Shown: positions 24,645 to 33,532 of the stretch, in pieces | How positions within the stretch are numbered: the first letter of the stretch is position 1 | Layout: each line of letters opens with the position of its first letter | Assembly (NCBI GenBank): GCA_017557535.1 | Contig: JAFYYM010000034.1 | Location: 1 to 64,000, forward strand | Direction: 5' to 3' | DNA from: Bacteroidales bacterium | GTDB lineage: Bacteria; Bacteroidota; Bacteroidia; Bacteroidales; UBA932 | Length of the DNA: 64,000 nucleotides | The notes under the pieces: model-generated | Told to the model about the DNA's origin: nothing | What the model saw: only the letters and a program-made list of their open reading frames with translations | The model's database searches: none | Position numbers and translations under genes: made by a program

Positions 24645-24672
24645 TTTGTATTTCAAAAAATCATTATATTTG
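24645..24672 (+). promoter_or_regulatory. Putative promoter for the phosphopantetheinyl transferase operon
   Basis: TTTG at 24645-24648 and TATATTTG at 24665-24672, with a 16-base spacer, resemble the Bacteroidetes -33/-7 pair. The predicted start lies about 20 bases before the small open frame at 24697. Confidence 0.5.
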
Positions 24673-24696
24673 TGGTGATAATAGCGACAACAGTTT

Positions 24697-24822
24697 ATGG
24701 AGCCTCCCAGTTGTATTCTGACTGACACATCCAAGGCGGACCCCCGGTCCGACGATCCGTTGTCGTACTCCTCACTGAATATTCACAAATCACTCGCCGG
24801 AGCGTTCCGGAGAGCATTTTAA
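24697..24822 (+). CDS. Possible 41-residue small protein or leader peptide
   Basis: An ATG-initiated frame of 41 codons begins about 20 bases after the predicted transcription start and ends with TAA two bases before the ATG of the phosphopantetheinyl transferase gene. The peptide starts MEPPSCILTDTSKAD and ends SLAGAFRRAF; it has no membrane segment or regulatory codon run. Its exact fit between promoter and gene suggests translation, possibly with coupling, but a chance open frame is also possible. I know of no homologue. Confidence 0.35.
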   Translation: MEPPSCILTDTSKADPRSDDPLSYSSLNIHKSLAGAFRRAF

Positions 24823-24824
24823 CT

Positions 24825-25463
24825 ATGGCACTATATCTAAAGAAAGAATTGGAAGAGAGCCGGTCGCTTATAGGCGTCTGGCAAATAACCGAGACTGAAG
24901 AGGAACTTCGGGAGCTCGCATCCGTCCCTAGCGACGAGATGGAGGAGATCTCATTCATCAGCAGTGAATCGCTCCGCAAGCAGAGGTTGGCCGTGAGGGC
25001 TCTCCTTTGCGAGCTATTCGGGGAGAAGGTCTACCTGAGCCACCACGACAATGGCAAGCCCTACCTCGAGAACAGCGTCACCAACATCAGTATAACCCAC
25101 ACGGCCAAGTATGTGGCGGTTATCCTCAACGACAACGAGGATGTCGGTATCGACATCGAGTCTCTGGCGAGGGATTTCTCCGTGGTGGAGAAGAAGGCCC
25201 TCTCCGAGGATGAGATCGAGGACCTTGACGATGAGAAGCGTAACGAGCAGCTGGCGATCTACTGGTGCGCCAAGGAAGCCATTTACAAGCTGGTTTCCGC
25301 TTACAAAGTTGACTTCGCCGAGCAAATCGAGGTCGAGCGTTTCCGTCCCAGGGGCGAGGGTGAGCTGGACGCCACTTTCATCCACAAAGACGGCTACGAG
25401 GAAGACTTTGAACTTGAGTACATCACCTTTGACAACCACGTGTTAGTGTGGGTGGTCGGATAA
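24825..25463 (+). CDS. 4'-phosphopantetheinyl transferase superfamily protein
   Basis: A 212-residue protein with the two hallmark motifs of Sfp/AcpS-type enzymes: DVGIDIE (residues 106-112, Asp106/Asp110/Glu112 for magnesium) and WCAKEAIYK (residues 147-155). Such enzymes move the phosphopantetheine arm of coenzyme A onto carrier proteins. The length suits a compact Sfp-like form. Its carrier is not in this window; it may serve the fatty-acid ACP or a secondary pathway. LemA follows after 32 bases on the same strand. Confidence 0.88.
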   Translation: MALYLKKELEESRSLIGVWQITETEEELRELASVPSDEMEEISFISSESLRKQRLAVRALLCELFGEKVYLSHHDNGKPYLENSVTNISITHTAKYVAVILNDNEDVGIDIESLARDFSVVEKKALSEDEIEDLDDEKRNEQLAIYWCAKEAIYKLVSAYKVDFAEQIEVERFRPRGEGELDATFIHKDGYEEDFELEYITFDNHVLVWVVG

Positions 25464-25495
25464 CGGAAATAACTAACCAACAAACCTTTAGCAAA

Positions 25496-26050
25496 ATGGT
25501 AACAATAATCATCATTGCCCTGCTGGTCATCATCGTCCTCTACATCATCAGGACCCAGAGGGCTTTCGTCGCTCTTGAGGAGAAGATGAAGAACGCCTTC
25601 GGACAGATCAATGTACAGCTCAAATCCAGGTGGGACGCTGTCACCAATCTCGTCGAGATGACTAAGCAATATGCCGCGCACGAGCATGACACCCTCACCG
25701 ATGTCATCGCTGCCCGCAGGGCGACGAATGTCTCCCCGGAGCAGGTGGCCGATCAGGAGAACGCCATCATGGATGTGTTGACCCGTCTCAACGCTGTAGC
25801 CGAGGCGTATCCCGACCTCAAGGCGAACCAGATGTTCACCGACAGTATGGCGAGCATCCGCCAGTATGAGGAGAACGTCCGTCTCTCCAGGATGGTTTAC
25901 AACGACTCTGTCACGAAACTGAACATGATGGTCCGCCAGTTCCCTTCAAATCTGGTCGCTTCGATGTTCGGCTTCACCACCCACGATCTCCTTCCCGAAG
26001 ATCCAGCCAGGGCGGAGGCCCCTTCAGTCTCGGACATATTCAACAAGTAA
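25496..26050 (+). CDS. LemA family membrane protein
   Basis: A 184-residue protein with one N-terminal hydrophobic helix (residues 3-19, VTIIIIALLVIIVLYII). A helical domain follows with the LemA pattern: KNAFGQINVQLKSRWDAVTNLVE, then NAVAEAYPDLKANQMF and YNDSVTKLNMMVRQFPSNLVASMFGF. The function of LemA is poorly known; it is membrane-anchored with a soluble helical bundle. It is followed after 6 bases by a DUF2207 gene, a widespread pairing. The start at 25496 places the hydrophobic segment at the N-terminus. Confidence 0.92.
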   Translation: MVTIIIIALLVIIVLYIIRTQRAFVALEEKMKNAFGQINVQLKSRWDAVTNLVEMTKQYAAHEHDTLTDVIAARRATNVSPEQVADQENAIMDVLTRLNAVAEAYPDLKANQMFTDSMASIRQYEENVRLSRMVYNDSVTKLNMMVRQFPSNLVASMFGFTTHDLLPEDPARAEAPSVSDIFNK

Positions 26051-26056
26051 AAAGTT

Positions 26057-27727
26057 ATGCGACGGCTTAGGTTCATCCTGGGCGTCGTCCTTCTTTGTCT
26101 ATCCGTTCCCTCTCTGGCCCGAAACCAGGTTGAGTCGGTACGGATAGATGTTGAATTACAGGACGACGGTTCGGCGTTCGTTAAAGAGACATGGGTCATC
26201 GATGTTGAGAGCGATATCTCCGAATGGTATCTCGGCAAGGAGAACCTCGGCAAAATGGACATCTTTGACCTTAGTGTCACAGACGAGTCCGGCACAGAGT
26301 TCTTCAACGAAGGAACCAATTGGAACATAAACCGTAGCCGTGAGAAAAAGGCCTTCCGGTGCGGTCTTGTCAAAAAGTCTAATGGCTATGAGATTTGTTG
26401 GGGTGTGGGCAGTAACGGACTCCATACCTTCGTTGTCACATACACTCTCTCCGGCCTGGTAAAGGGTTATTCAGACAAGGATGGATTCAACTACCAATTC
26501 ATCACCACGACTGATAGCGGAATCGACGATGTCTCTCTCACAATACGGAAAAACGGAACCATCCTCACTCCCGAGAACACTCTCCTGTGGGGATTCGGCT
26601 TCGAGGGCGAGGCTGAGGTGGTGGACGGAGCGGCCAAGTACTGGTCTACCGAACCGTTCTCCGGCAGGAGCACCTTGATTGCCCTGATCGGGTTTGAGAA
26701 AGGCATATTCAATCCCGAGTTGACTGAGGACAAGACTTTTGAGAAAGTTAAGAAGACGGCTCTCAAAGGCAGCTCTTACAAAAAAGATAAGGACTTCTTC
26801 TCTATAGTCTTTGACTTCCTGCTTTTCACTTTCCTCGGACTCATCAGCCTGGCACTGGTCGGTGGAGTCATCTGGGCGGAAGTCTGGAACAAAAAGCGTC
26901 GTAAAGAGCTTCTTGGAGGCAAGGAAAGCGATGTGGACTGGTTTAGGGGAATTCCCGTGGATGGAGATCTCAAGAAAGCCTCGAACATAATCAGACTTAT
27001 CTCCAAAAAATCATTCTCAACAGCTTCCGGGCAGGGTGAGAGTGAGAGGCTTATATCCGCTTACATGATGCGTCTTTTCTACCGCGGCGCTTTCCAGCTT
27101 GTCCCACAGCTGAGCGGTGACCCGGCATTCAAGATCAATGAGCTGACTCTCACAAATGATGATGTCTCCGGGGCGGATCTTAACATGGAGTTAGACCTCT
27201 ATAATTTCTTCAAGGATGCCGCCGGTGAGGACTCCATACTCCAGAAAAAGGAGCTTAAGAAATGGGCCAACAAGCACGGGGAAAGGATCTACAATTGGCA
27301 GAATAAGATCAAGGACAGCTCCATCTCGCTCAAGACACTCAAGGCTAAGGATGTACGGGAGGTGTTCGGACTCAAGAAGTTCCTCAAGGATTTCACCCTT
27401 ATACAAGACAGGGGGGCTGTCGAGGTCGGGCTCTGGAACAACTATCTGATCTTCGCCTCTCTTTATGGAATCGCCGAACAGGTCTACAAAGACTTCAAGA
27501 AAGTCTGTCCTGAGTATTTCACCCTGTCCAAGACCATGGAACAGTTCCAGGATGTGACTCCGACGGTCGTGTGGAGCACTTTCCAAGATTCGACACGGTA
27601 TTTCAACCGCGCGGCCACGAGCTACGCCAGCCGCAATAGTGGCGGAGGCTGGAGCGGAGGCGGTGGCCATACCTCTTTCGGCGGTGGCGGAGGCTTCTCT
27701 GGTGGAGGTCATTCTGGCGGACGTTAG
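26057..27727 (+). CDS. DUF2207 family membrane protein
   Basis: A 556-residue protein with a signal peptide. A beta-rich extracytoplasmic DUF2207 domain (about residues 22-230) contains VESVRIDVELQDDGSAFVKETW. A transmembrane helix lies around residues 248-280, followed by a cytoplasmic domain and a Gly/Ser/His-rich tail (residues about 535-556). The layout and the LemA neighbour match the usual LemA-DUF2207 pair, whose role is unknown but probably envelope-related. A short gap with a promoter box separates it from the TPR gene. Confidence 0.88.
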   Translation: MRRLRFILGVVLLCLSVPSLARNQVESVRIDVELQDDGSAFVKETWVIDVESDISEWYLGKENLGKMDIFDLSVTDESGTEFFNEGTNWNINRSREKKAFRCGLVKKSNGYEICWGVGSNGLHTFVVTYTLSGLVKGYSDKDGFNYQFITTTDSGIDDVSLTIRKNGTILTPENTLLWGFGFEGEAEVVDGAAKYWSTEPFSGRSTLIALIGFEKGIFNPELTEDKTFEKVKKTALKGSSYKKDKDFFSIVFDFLLFTFLGLISLALVGGVIWAEVWNKKRRKELLGGKESDVDWFRGIPVDGDLKKASNIIRLISKKSFSTASGQGESERLISAYMMRLFYRGAFQLVPQLSGDPAFKINELTLTNDDVSGADLNMELDLYNFFKDAAGEDSILQKKELKKWANKHGERIYNWQNKIKDSSISLKTLKAKDVREVFGLKKFLKDFTLIQDRGAVEVGLWNNYLIFASLYGIAEQVYKDFKKVCPEYFTLSKTMEQFQDVTPTVVWSTFQDSTRYFNRAATSYASRNSGGGWSGGGGHTSFGGGGGFSGGGHSGGR

Positions 27728-27749
27728 TTCTTTTTCACGACAAAAGCAT

Positions 27750-27757
27750 TATTTTTG
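27750..27757 (+). promoter_or_regulatory. Putative -7 box for TPR-envC-tsaE
   Basis: TATTTTTG fits TAnnTTTG, 37 bases before the ATG at 27795, in the only sizeable gap of this plus-strand run. The -33 element is not clear. Confidence 0.45.
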
Positions 27758-27794
27758 CATAATGTCTTCCGGCTGAAAAAGACGCATCGTCAAA

Positions 27795-29462
27795 ATGAGA
27801 TTAGTTAGAAGAATAATATTGTCTTTGACCGTCCTGACCGCTCTGGGAGCGGGACAGGCGTATTCTCAGACTAATGATAACTGGAGACTGGACGGGAAGC
27901 TCATAGACGCTGTAGGCGCAATTGGCGACGGGCAGATAGACAAAGCCTCAAAACAGCTGGATGAGGTGGTTAAGGCAGACCCTTCCAACGACGCCGCATG
28001 GTTCTACTATGGAATATGCCGGCTTTACGGCCGTGATCTCAAGGGAGCCCAGACAGCTTTCAAGAAGGCTTCCGAGTTGGATCCAAGCAACTATTGGTAC
28101 AAGGACAGACTGGCCTTGACATATTCAATGTCAGGCGAGGACGACCTGACGATAGCGACTTACGAGGAGCTTCTCAAAGAATACCCGAAGAAGAACGACA
28201 TCTACTTCACCCTGGTCAATCTGTACCTCAAACAGAACCAGTTCGACAAAGCCATATCGGCCATGAACCAGATAGAGGCCGCCTTCGGGAAAAACGAGAA
28301 TGTGACTGTCACTAAATATGACATCCTTCTACGCCAGAACAAGCCTGAAGAGGCGTTGAAAGTCCTTGAGGATTACAACAAGGAATTCTCCTCGCCATAT
28401 GTTCTCACCAAACTCGGTGACCATAGTCTGGCTGAATACAAGGATACCGCCGCCCTGGATTATTATAAGGAAGCCATTGATCTTCAAGGAGATTATATTC
28501 CGGCGATTTTGGGGGAAGCCGAGGTGTGGCGGGTCAGGAGGAACTTCGGTGAGTATTTCAAGTCCCTTCGACGTTTCATCGAGGATGAGCAGACAGAGAC
28601 CACGGCGAAGACCCAGTACCTCGGAATGCTGCTACAAAGATCAGAACCCCGTTTCATACAGAACCATAAGTTCAGCATAGACTCTTTGTACGATCATCTA
28701 GTTCTTCAACACCCGGCCGACAGCAATGCCCTGAAACCCGCCGGAATGTATTACTATGCCACCGAGAGGGTTGACAAAGCCAAATCCCTGCTTAGGCAGA
28801 ACATGGAGAAGAATCCGACGAGTCTTGACGCGACCGCTACATACCTCCAATTTTTGGGTTATCAAGGCGATTGGGATGCCCTCATCCCCGCCGCTGACAG
28901 CGCCTTGGCGAGATTCCCCAAAGAGACCGGATTCTATGAGATTAAGAATGTCGCCCTTTACAACAGGAAAGATTGGCAGGGAATAATAGACAATAGTCTC
29001 AAAGTCATAGAGTTGGCACCCAACGATACATCTGTGACTATCCCGGCTCTCGCCAACATCGGTGACATGTACCACGAGATGGGAAGGGAGGATGAGGCAT
29101 TTGAGTGCTACAAGAAAGTGTTGAAAACGAATCCCGATTACCGTCCTACCCTTAACAACTATGCCTACTATCTCTCACTCAAGGGCAAAAAGCTCAAGAA
29201 AGCCTGCGCCATGAGCAAGAAGACGATAGAAAAGGAGCCCGACAACTCCACCTACCTTGACACCTATGGATGGATACTTCACCTGCTCGGGAAGGACCAG
29301 GATGCCAAGGCGGTGTTCAAGAGGGCTATGATATATGGCGGAAAGGAAAGCGCCACTTGCATGGAGCATTATGCGGAAGTGCTTGAGGCTCTGGGAGAAA
29401 CAGACTTGGCGAAAGTCTACCGAAGCCAGGCAGCTAAAAAGAAGGCCGAAGGAAAAGAATGA
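27795..29462 (+). CDS. Secreted tetratricopeptide-repeat protein
   Basis: A 555-residue protein with a signal peptide ending near QAYSQ, followed by a nearly continuous array of TPR units: DAAWFYYGICRLYGRDLKGA, DIYFTLVNLYLKQNQFDKAI, ALANIGDMYHEMGREDEAFE and others. It ends in a Lys-rich tail. TPR proteins are scaffolds, here probably periplasmic or inner-face outer-membrane. The gene overlaps the EnvC-like gene by 4 bases (ATGA), suggesting a shared role in envelope or cell-wall remodelling. No catalytic motif is seen. Confidence 0.87.
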   Translation: MRLVRRIILSLTVLTALGAGQAYSQTNDNWRLDGKLIDAVGAIGDGQIDKASKQLDEVVKADPSNDAAWFYYGICRLYGRDLKGAQTAFKKASELDPSNYWYKDRLALTYSMSGEDDLTIATYEELLKEYPKKNDIYFTLVNLYLKQNQFDKAISAMNQIEAAFGKNENVTVTKYDILLRQNKPEEALKVLEDYNKEFSSPYVLTKLGDHSLAEYKDTAALDYYKEAIDLQGDYIPAILGEAEVWRVRRNFGEYFKSLRRFIEDEQTETTAKTQYLGMLLQRSEPRFIQNHKFSIDSLYDHLVLQHPADSNALKPAGMYYYATERVDKAKSLLRQNMEKNPTSLDATATYLQFLGYQGDWDALIPAADSALARFPKETGFYEIKNVALYNRKDWQGIIDNSLKVIELAPNDTSVTIPALANIGDMYHEMGREDEAFECYKKVLKTNPDYRPTLNNYAYYLSLKGKKLKKACAMSKKTIEKEPDNSTYLDTYGWILHLLGKDQDAKAVFKRAMIYGGKESATCMEHYAEVLEALGETDLAKVYRSQAAKKKAEGKE

Positions 29463-30679
29463 GACAACGTCTGCCAATACTGCTTTTGAGCCTGATCCTG
29501 GCATTCTTGGCGGGATCGGGAGGACTCTATGCCCAGGACACGAAAGCGCAGGAGACAAAACGAGCGCGGTTGCAGAAGGAAATAGCGATCCTGGACAGTC
29601 AGATCAAGGCGATAACCACGAAAAGCGCCAATGCGATCAACCACTTGTCTCTCATCCGCAAAAAAGTCGACGCCAGAAAGGAACTTGTCGCGGAGAGTGA
29701 CAGGGAAATATCCGGGCTTACCAAGGCAATATCCGCGAAAGAGAAAGATATCAAGGCCATGCAGGCCAGGCTGGACACTCTCTCCGACTACTATGAGAGA
29801 CTTGTGCGTGGTGCCTACAAAAACCGTAACCCGAAGGTCTGGTACATGTATATCCTAGCCAGTGACAACGTGGGGCAGGCTTTCCGTCGTTACGGTTACC
29901 TCCGGGATCTCTCCAAGCAGATGAATATCCAGGCTGAGAGAATAATAGCGGCAAAAGACACTCTTGAGAGGGAACGTGAGGCCCTGGCGGTGCTCAAGAA
30001 GGACGCTGAGACCCTCAGAAGTCAGAGACTGGCGGACATGGGTAAGCTCCAGGCTGAGCAGAACGACTCCCAAAAGCTTGTCAACCAGCTTAAACGGGAC
30101 AAGAAGAAGTACCAGCAGGATCTGTCGAAGAAGCAGAAGGAAGTGGAGGCGCTTAATCGCGAAATCCAGAGAATCATCAGTCAGGCTCTCAATGAGAAGG
30201 GTGGCTCCAAGGGATCAGGGAAATCCTCCTCCACAAAGGAGGCTCCGAAACCCATAGACTACACACTCGCCAAGAAATTCGAGGCGAATAAAGGTAAGCT
30301 GCCATGGCCCGCGGAGGGTGCGGTGGTGGAACACTACGGGCAGCGTTACGACCCTGTGTATCCGAATCTTAAGCTGCCATTCAACAATGGTATCTCCATA
30401 GCCTTAGGGCAAGGATCCTCCATCAAGGCAGTGTTTGACGGAGAAGTCAAGCAGGTCGTGGTGATGCCCGGATACAACAAATGCGTCCTTGTCCAGCACG
30501 GCAATTTCTTCTCTTTCTACTGCAAGATGGGGAATGTGAGTGTCAAGAAAGGCGACAAAGTCAAGACAGGGCAATCCCTCGGAACTGTGGACACCATCGG
30601 TGGCGAGACCCAACTCCATTTCCAGATATGGTCCGGGAAGACTCCACAAAACCCGGAGACATGGCTGAGGCCCAGATAA
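29459..30679 (+). CDS. EnvC-like murein hydrolase activator (degenerate M23 domain)
   Basis: A 406-residue secreted protein with a signal peptide, a long coiled coil (about residues 24-245, rich in Lys/Glu/Gln heptads) and a C-terminal LytM/M23 fold (about 285-406). The zinc-ligand positions look lost: the HxGxD region reads FNNGISIAL, and the HLHFEI motif reads QLHFQIW with one His missing. This is the EnvC/NlpD type, which activates amidases at the division site rather than cutting peptidoglycan itself. It is coupled to the TPR gene by a 4-base overlap, and TsaE begins 5 bases after its stop. Confidence 0.87.
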   Translation: MRQRLPILLLSLILAFLAGSGGLYAQDTKAQETKRARLQKEIAILDSQIKAITTKSANAINHLSLIRKKVDARKELVAESDREISGLTKAISAKEKDIKAMQARLDTLSDYYERLVRGAYKNRNPKVWYMYILASDNVGQAFRRYGYLRDLSKQMNIQAERIIAAKDTLEREREALAVLKKDAETLRSQRLADMGKLQAEQNDSQKLVNQLKRDKKKYQQDLSKKQKEVEALNREIQRIISQALNEKGGSKGSGKSSSTKEAPKPIDYTLAKKFEANKGKLPWPAEGAVVEHYGQRYDPVYPNLKLPFNNGISIALGQGSSIKAVFDGEVKQVVVMPGYNKCVLVQHGNFFSFYCKMGNVSVKKGDKVKTGQSLGTVDTIGGETQLHFQIWSGKTPQNPETWLRPR

Positions 30680-30684
30680 TTGTC

Positions 30685-31110
30685 ATGAGACACGAAATCA
30701 CTATCCATAACCTGAATGAATTGGACAGGGCGGCCGGGGAGTTTCTCTCCGAGATAGGAGACCATAAGCTCATCGCCTTTTATGCCCCCATGGGAGCTGG
30801 AAAGACCACCTTCACGACAGCCCTTTGCCGTCGTCTCGGGGTCAAGGAAGACGCTGTCAGCTCCCCCACATTCGCCATTGTCAATGAATACAGAACCGGA
30901 AATGGCGATCCTATGTATCATTTTGATTTCTACCGCCTCAGCAAAATCAGTGAAGCTTTTGACATCGGCTTCTTTGACTATGTGGACAGTGGGTACCTTT
31001 GTGTGATGGAATGGCCTGAGAATATAGAGGAAATACTCCCTGAGGAGACTCTCAAGGTCAGTATCACGGTCAATCCAGACGAATCCAGGGTTATCAGCTG
31101 GGAAGATTAG
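30685..31110 (+). CDS. tsaE: tRNA threonylcarbamoyladenosine biosynthesis protein TsaE
   Basis: A 141-residue P-loop ATPase with Walker A APMGAGKTT (residues 34-42), the SSPTFAIVNEY motif, YHFDFYRL and the Trp-Pro-Glu of VMEWPENIEE, all typical of TsaE. It stimulates the TsaB-TsaD complex that makes t6A at position 37 of ANN-decoding tRNAs. The ATG at 30685 gives the standard family length; an upstream ATG at 30661 would overlap the EnvC-like gene. Its last bases overlap the convergent gene at 31107 by 4. Confidence 0.94.
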   Translation: MRHEITIHNLNELDRAAGEFLSEIGDHKLIAFYAPMGAGKTTFTTALCRRLGVKEDAVSSPTFAIVNEYRTGNGDPMYHFDFYRLSKISEAFDIGFFDYVDSGYLCVMEWPENIEEILPEETLKVSITVNPDESRVISWED

Positions 31111-31907
31111 AGTCCTTCCTGCCTAATGGTTCCGAGCAGCTCCTCCAAAGAAAGAGCGAATTTGTTAATGGAATATCTGTTGAACTCATCGACAGAGGAG
31201 ATGTTTTTCTCCATATTAGCCTTGAAGAATGTCTCATTAAGGAGCAGCCCTCCTCCAAGAAGCCCGCTCACCCAATCATGGCTGATCAGCTCATAAGCGG
31301 TGAATCCCGCAGCCCCCGCATTCAAGATCATTGACAAAAGGCCTTCCCAGGGACGTCCGAGATAGATCTGGCCGGCTGGAGGGATAAACGACAGCGCTGC
31401 GGCGAGATTCTCTTTCCTCTGTTTGGGAGACCTCCTGAACAAATCCATAACCGCATCTCTTCCGGCTTCTGAAGAAACGGCCAGCAAGGCCTGATCCCTG
31501 GCCTCATCCAGTCTCCAGGAATAGGCAAGGAGAACCGAATACAATTCAGGATAATCCTCCGCCTGGCCACTTTCTTCAAGGAACCCCAACGCTGCTCCCA
31601 TATCTCCGGATTCTTTGCTGTATCGGGATCTCAGAAGAAGCACGGAGGACGCTGCCTCCGGATCTAGGAAATACATTCTCACCCTCTCCAAAGTCTTGGA
31701 GGCCTCATCCGGCAACATCGCTTTGGAATAACACTCCGCTTTGGCTATCAGAGCTGAATTGACAGTCCCGGGATCGTCCGAAGAGAACACGACCCTCTCC
31801 CACCGGAGGGCTTCCTCCAGGGGGTTATCATCCGGAACCTCTTGACCATTAGCGAAAAACGGAACGAAGAGGAAGATGGAGATGATAAATGATAGTGGCG
31901 TTCTCAT
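31107..31907 (-). CDS. Uncharacterised exported protein with helical repeats and PPAGQIYLG membrane hairpin
   Basis: A 266-residue protein with a signal peptide (ending FFANGQ) and a TPR-like helical middle (ALGFLEESGQAEDYPELYS). A hydrophobic C-terminal module starts FIPPAGQIYLGRPWEGLL and is followed by two predicted membrane-spanning stretches. The same module order occurs in the upstream gene (31849-32811), so the two look like paralogues. The gene start lies 59 bases inside its upstream neighbour. Function is unknown; DUF5683-like proteins have a similar Pro-Gly-x-Gly-x-x-Tyr-x-Gly motif. Confidence 0.7.
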   Translation of the reverse strand: MRTPLSFIISIFLFVPFFANGQEVPDDNPLEEALRWERVVFSSDDPGTVNSALIAKAECYSKAMLPDEASKTLERVRMYFLDPEAASSVLLLRSRYSKESGDMGAALGFLEESGQAEDYPELYSVLLAYSWRLDEARDQALLAVSSEAGRDAVMDLFRRSPKQRKENLAAALSFIPPAGQIYLGRPWEGLLSMILNAGAAGFTAYELISHDWVSGLLGGGLLLNETFFKANMEKNISSVDEFNRYSINKFALSLEELLGTIRQEGL

Positions 31908-32811
31908 TAGCGATACGTTTATCGTTCTCTATGCTTACAGACATATAGCTGCCATATATATTCCCGAGATAGAAAGTGGCGCACAACGACCCGGCCAGGA
32001 TGGTCCGCCAGTCGTTCAACCCATGTTTTTTCCAGTTCTCCGCCGTGATGGCTCCGAGTGACCCAACCGTCATGAAGGCGGCGACTCCCTCTCCGAGCCT
32101 GCCAGCGTAGACTTTTCCTGCACCAGGAATAACGGTCGAGGCCAAAGCGGCGATGCCGGCCCGCTTCCCTCTTGACTCAAATCGGTTGATAGATATCTCA
32201 GAAAGGACCTTCTCGCTCTCCAAGAGAGCGAAGTCATCGAAAGTGAATGAGGCGCTTCTCCGGGCCCATTCGTCTTTCTCCCCTTTGAGCAAAGCCAGCC
32301 CGGCCGCCTGAAGTGAAGAAAGCTCCGCATACGGTCCTCCTTCTGATAATAACCCGCTTGCGATGTCATATTCCCCTAAAGAAGAAAGTGCCACGATTCT
32401 ATAATAAAACGCCTCCGGTCCGAAAGAGGAAGCCGACGGGACCCGGGAGAATAGGCTGGATGCCTGATGGAACTTGTTTTCCGCGAAAAGGACCTTCGCC
32501 CGAAGGAAATCCAAGGTGTCCGACTGAACGTAAGCTCCTTGAAGAAGTGTCTTGGCATCTTGCTTCAAATCATTGTCGGACAAGTATTTAAAGAAGTCGT
32601 AATCTTTAGAGACACTTTTCGTCCCATATGAAGGGAAAACCACCGTGACAGTGTCGACGTTAATAACGGTGGGGGTATTCCTTGCCGAAACCCTGCCAAT
32701 CCTCGAGGATGACATTATCCTGTCCGGCAGACCCAACAGACCAGGAGTCTGGCCAAAAACCTGGCAAGTGGCCAGGAGAAATAATACTATAAGAAGGTTA
32801 CGGCGAGACAT
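31849..32811 (-). CDS. Uncharacterised exported protein with PGAGKVYAG membrane hairpin
   Basis: A 320-residue protein with a signal peptide (ending QVFGQ), a helical middle region (residues about 75-215, including GPEAFYYRIVALSSLGEYD) and a C-terminal module VIPGAGKVYAGRLGEGVAAF with hydrophobic hairpins. It resembles the next gene downstream in layout and motif. The ATG at 32811 begins the signal peptide and sits 7 bases after the stop of the LolA-like gene. Its final 19 codons overlap the signal-peptide region of the downstream gene. Confidence 0.68.
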   Translation of the reverse strand: MSRRNLLIVLFLLATCQVFGQTPGLLGLPDRIMSSSRIGRVSARNTPTVINVDTVTVVFPSYGTKSVSKDYDFFKYLSDNDLKQDAKTLLQGAYVQSDTLDFLRAKVLFAENKFHQASSLFSRVPSASSFGPEAFYYRIVALSSLGEYDIASGLLSEGGPYAELSSLQAAGLALLKGEKDEWARRSASFTFDDFALLESEKVLSEISINRFESRGKRAGIAALASTVIPGAGKVYAGRLGEGVAAFMTVGSLGAITAENWKKHGLNDWRTILAGSLCATFYLGNIYGSYMSVSIENDKRIANENATIIYHLHLPLRSVFR

Positions 32812-32818
32812 CCCGATG

Positions 32819-33532
32819 TCATTTCTTCCTGCCGGTAGGGACATTCTTCACAGGCTTGGCTCCAGACGGAACCTGAAAATCGAACATAGGATCCTGTCCG
32901 TCCACTTTGACATTGGAATAGATGGTGCGGGTCAGAGATGAGTCTTTCTTGGATGTATATTGAACGGACGTCATCCTCAGGGGTAACATCAGGTTAGAGA
33001 ACCGCTCGTAGGAAGAAAGATACAGACGGCTGACAACGTCACCTCCATCATTGTAATACGCGAGATAAATCGGGAGATAATTCTCCTGAACCAGCTCAAC
33101 TTTCGAGACACCTTTACCTGGAACAGTGGGAAGATAGGTTCTTTTCACGAGACCACCTTCCTCCCTTGTAGTTGAGGAAAGCTTGTAGCCATAGAGCCTG
33201 AGCCCAAGATCATCACCCCTTCCCGAGAGGAAGAGGTACAGAAGGTCGTCCCTGTCGCTATAATCCTCGCGGCGTTCGGAATACACCTCGTTGGTGCCAG
33301 GGACGTACATTTTGAACTCGCCGTCAGGATTTGTGATGGTGTAGTATAAGGTCGGACTCTCGAAAACCTGGACGAGACGCCCGCTGGAAGAGCAGAATAC
33401 CTTGCTCTCCACAGTTGTGACCTTGCCGGAATACAAGGTCTTAACCTCCACCTCAGCCGCCACCCTTCGTTGGGCGGCGGCCGTGATGGAGACAAATGTC
33501 AAAACCGCTATGAGCAGTCTTCTGAGCGACAT
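32819..33532 (-). CDS. LolA-like exported protein
   Basis: A 237-residue protein with a signal peptide (ending ITAAAQ) and a run of antiparallel strands: VESKVFCSSSGRLVQVFES, LYYTITNPDGEFKMYVPG, YLPIYLAYYNDGGDVVSRLYL and LPLRMTSVQY. This is the open half-barrel pattern of LolA/LolB-like proteins. It may carry or bind a lipoprotein or lipid, but sequence similarity is only at fold level. Its ATG overlaps the TM2 gene's stop as TAATG. Confidence 0.6.
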   Translation of the reverse strand: MSLRRLLIAVLTFVSITAAAQRRVAAEVEVKTLYSGKVTTVESKVFCSSSGRLVQVFESPTLYYTITNPDGEFKMYVPGTNEVYSERREDYSDRDDLLYLFLSGRGDDLGLRLYGYKLSSTTREEGGLVKRTYLPTVPGKGVSKVELVQENYLPIYLAYYNDGGDVVSRLYLSSYERFSNLMLPLRMTSVQYTSKKDSSLTRTIYSNVKVDGQDPMFDFQVPSGAKPVKNVPTGRKK

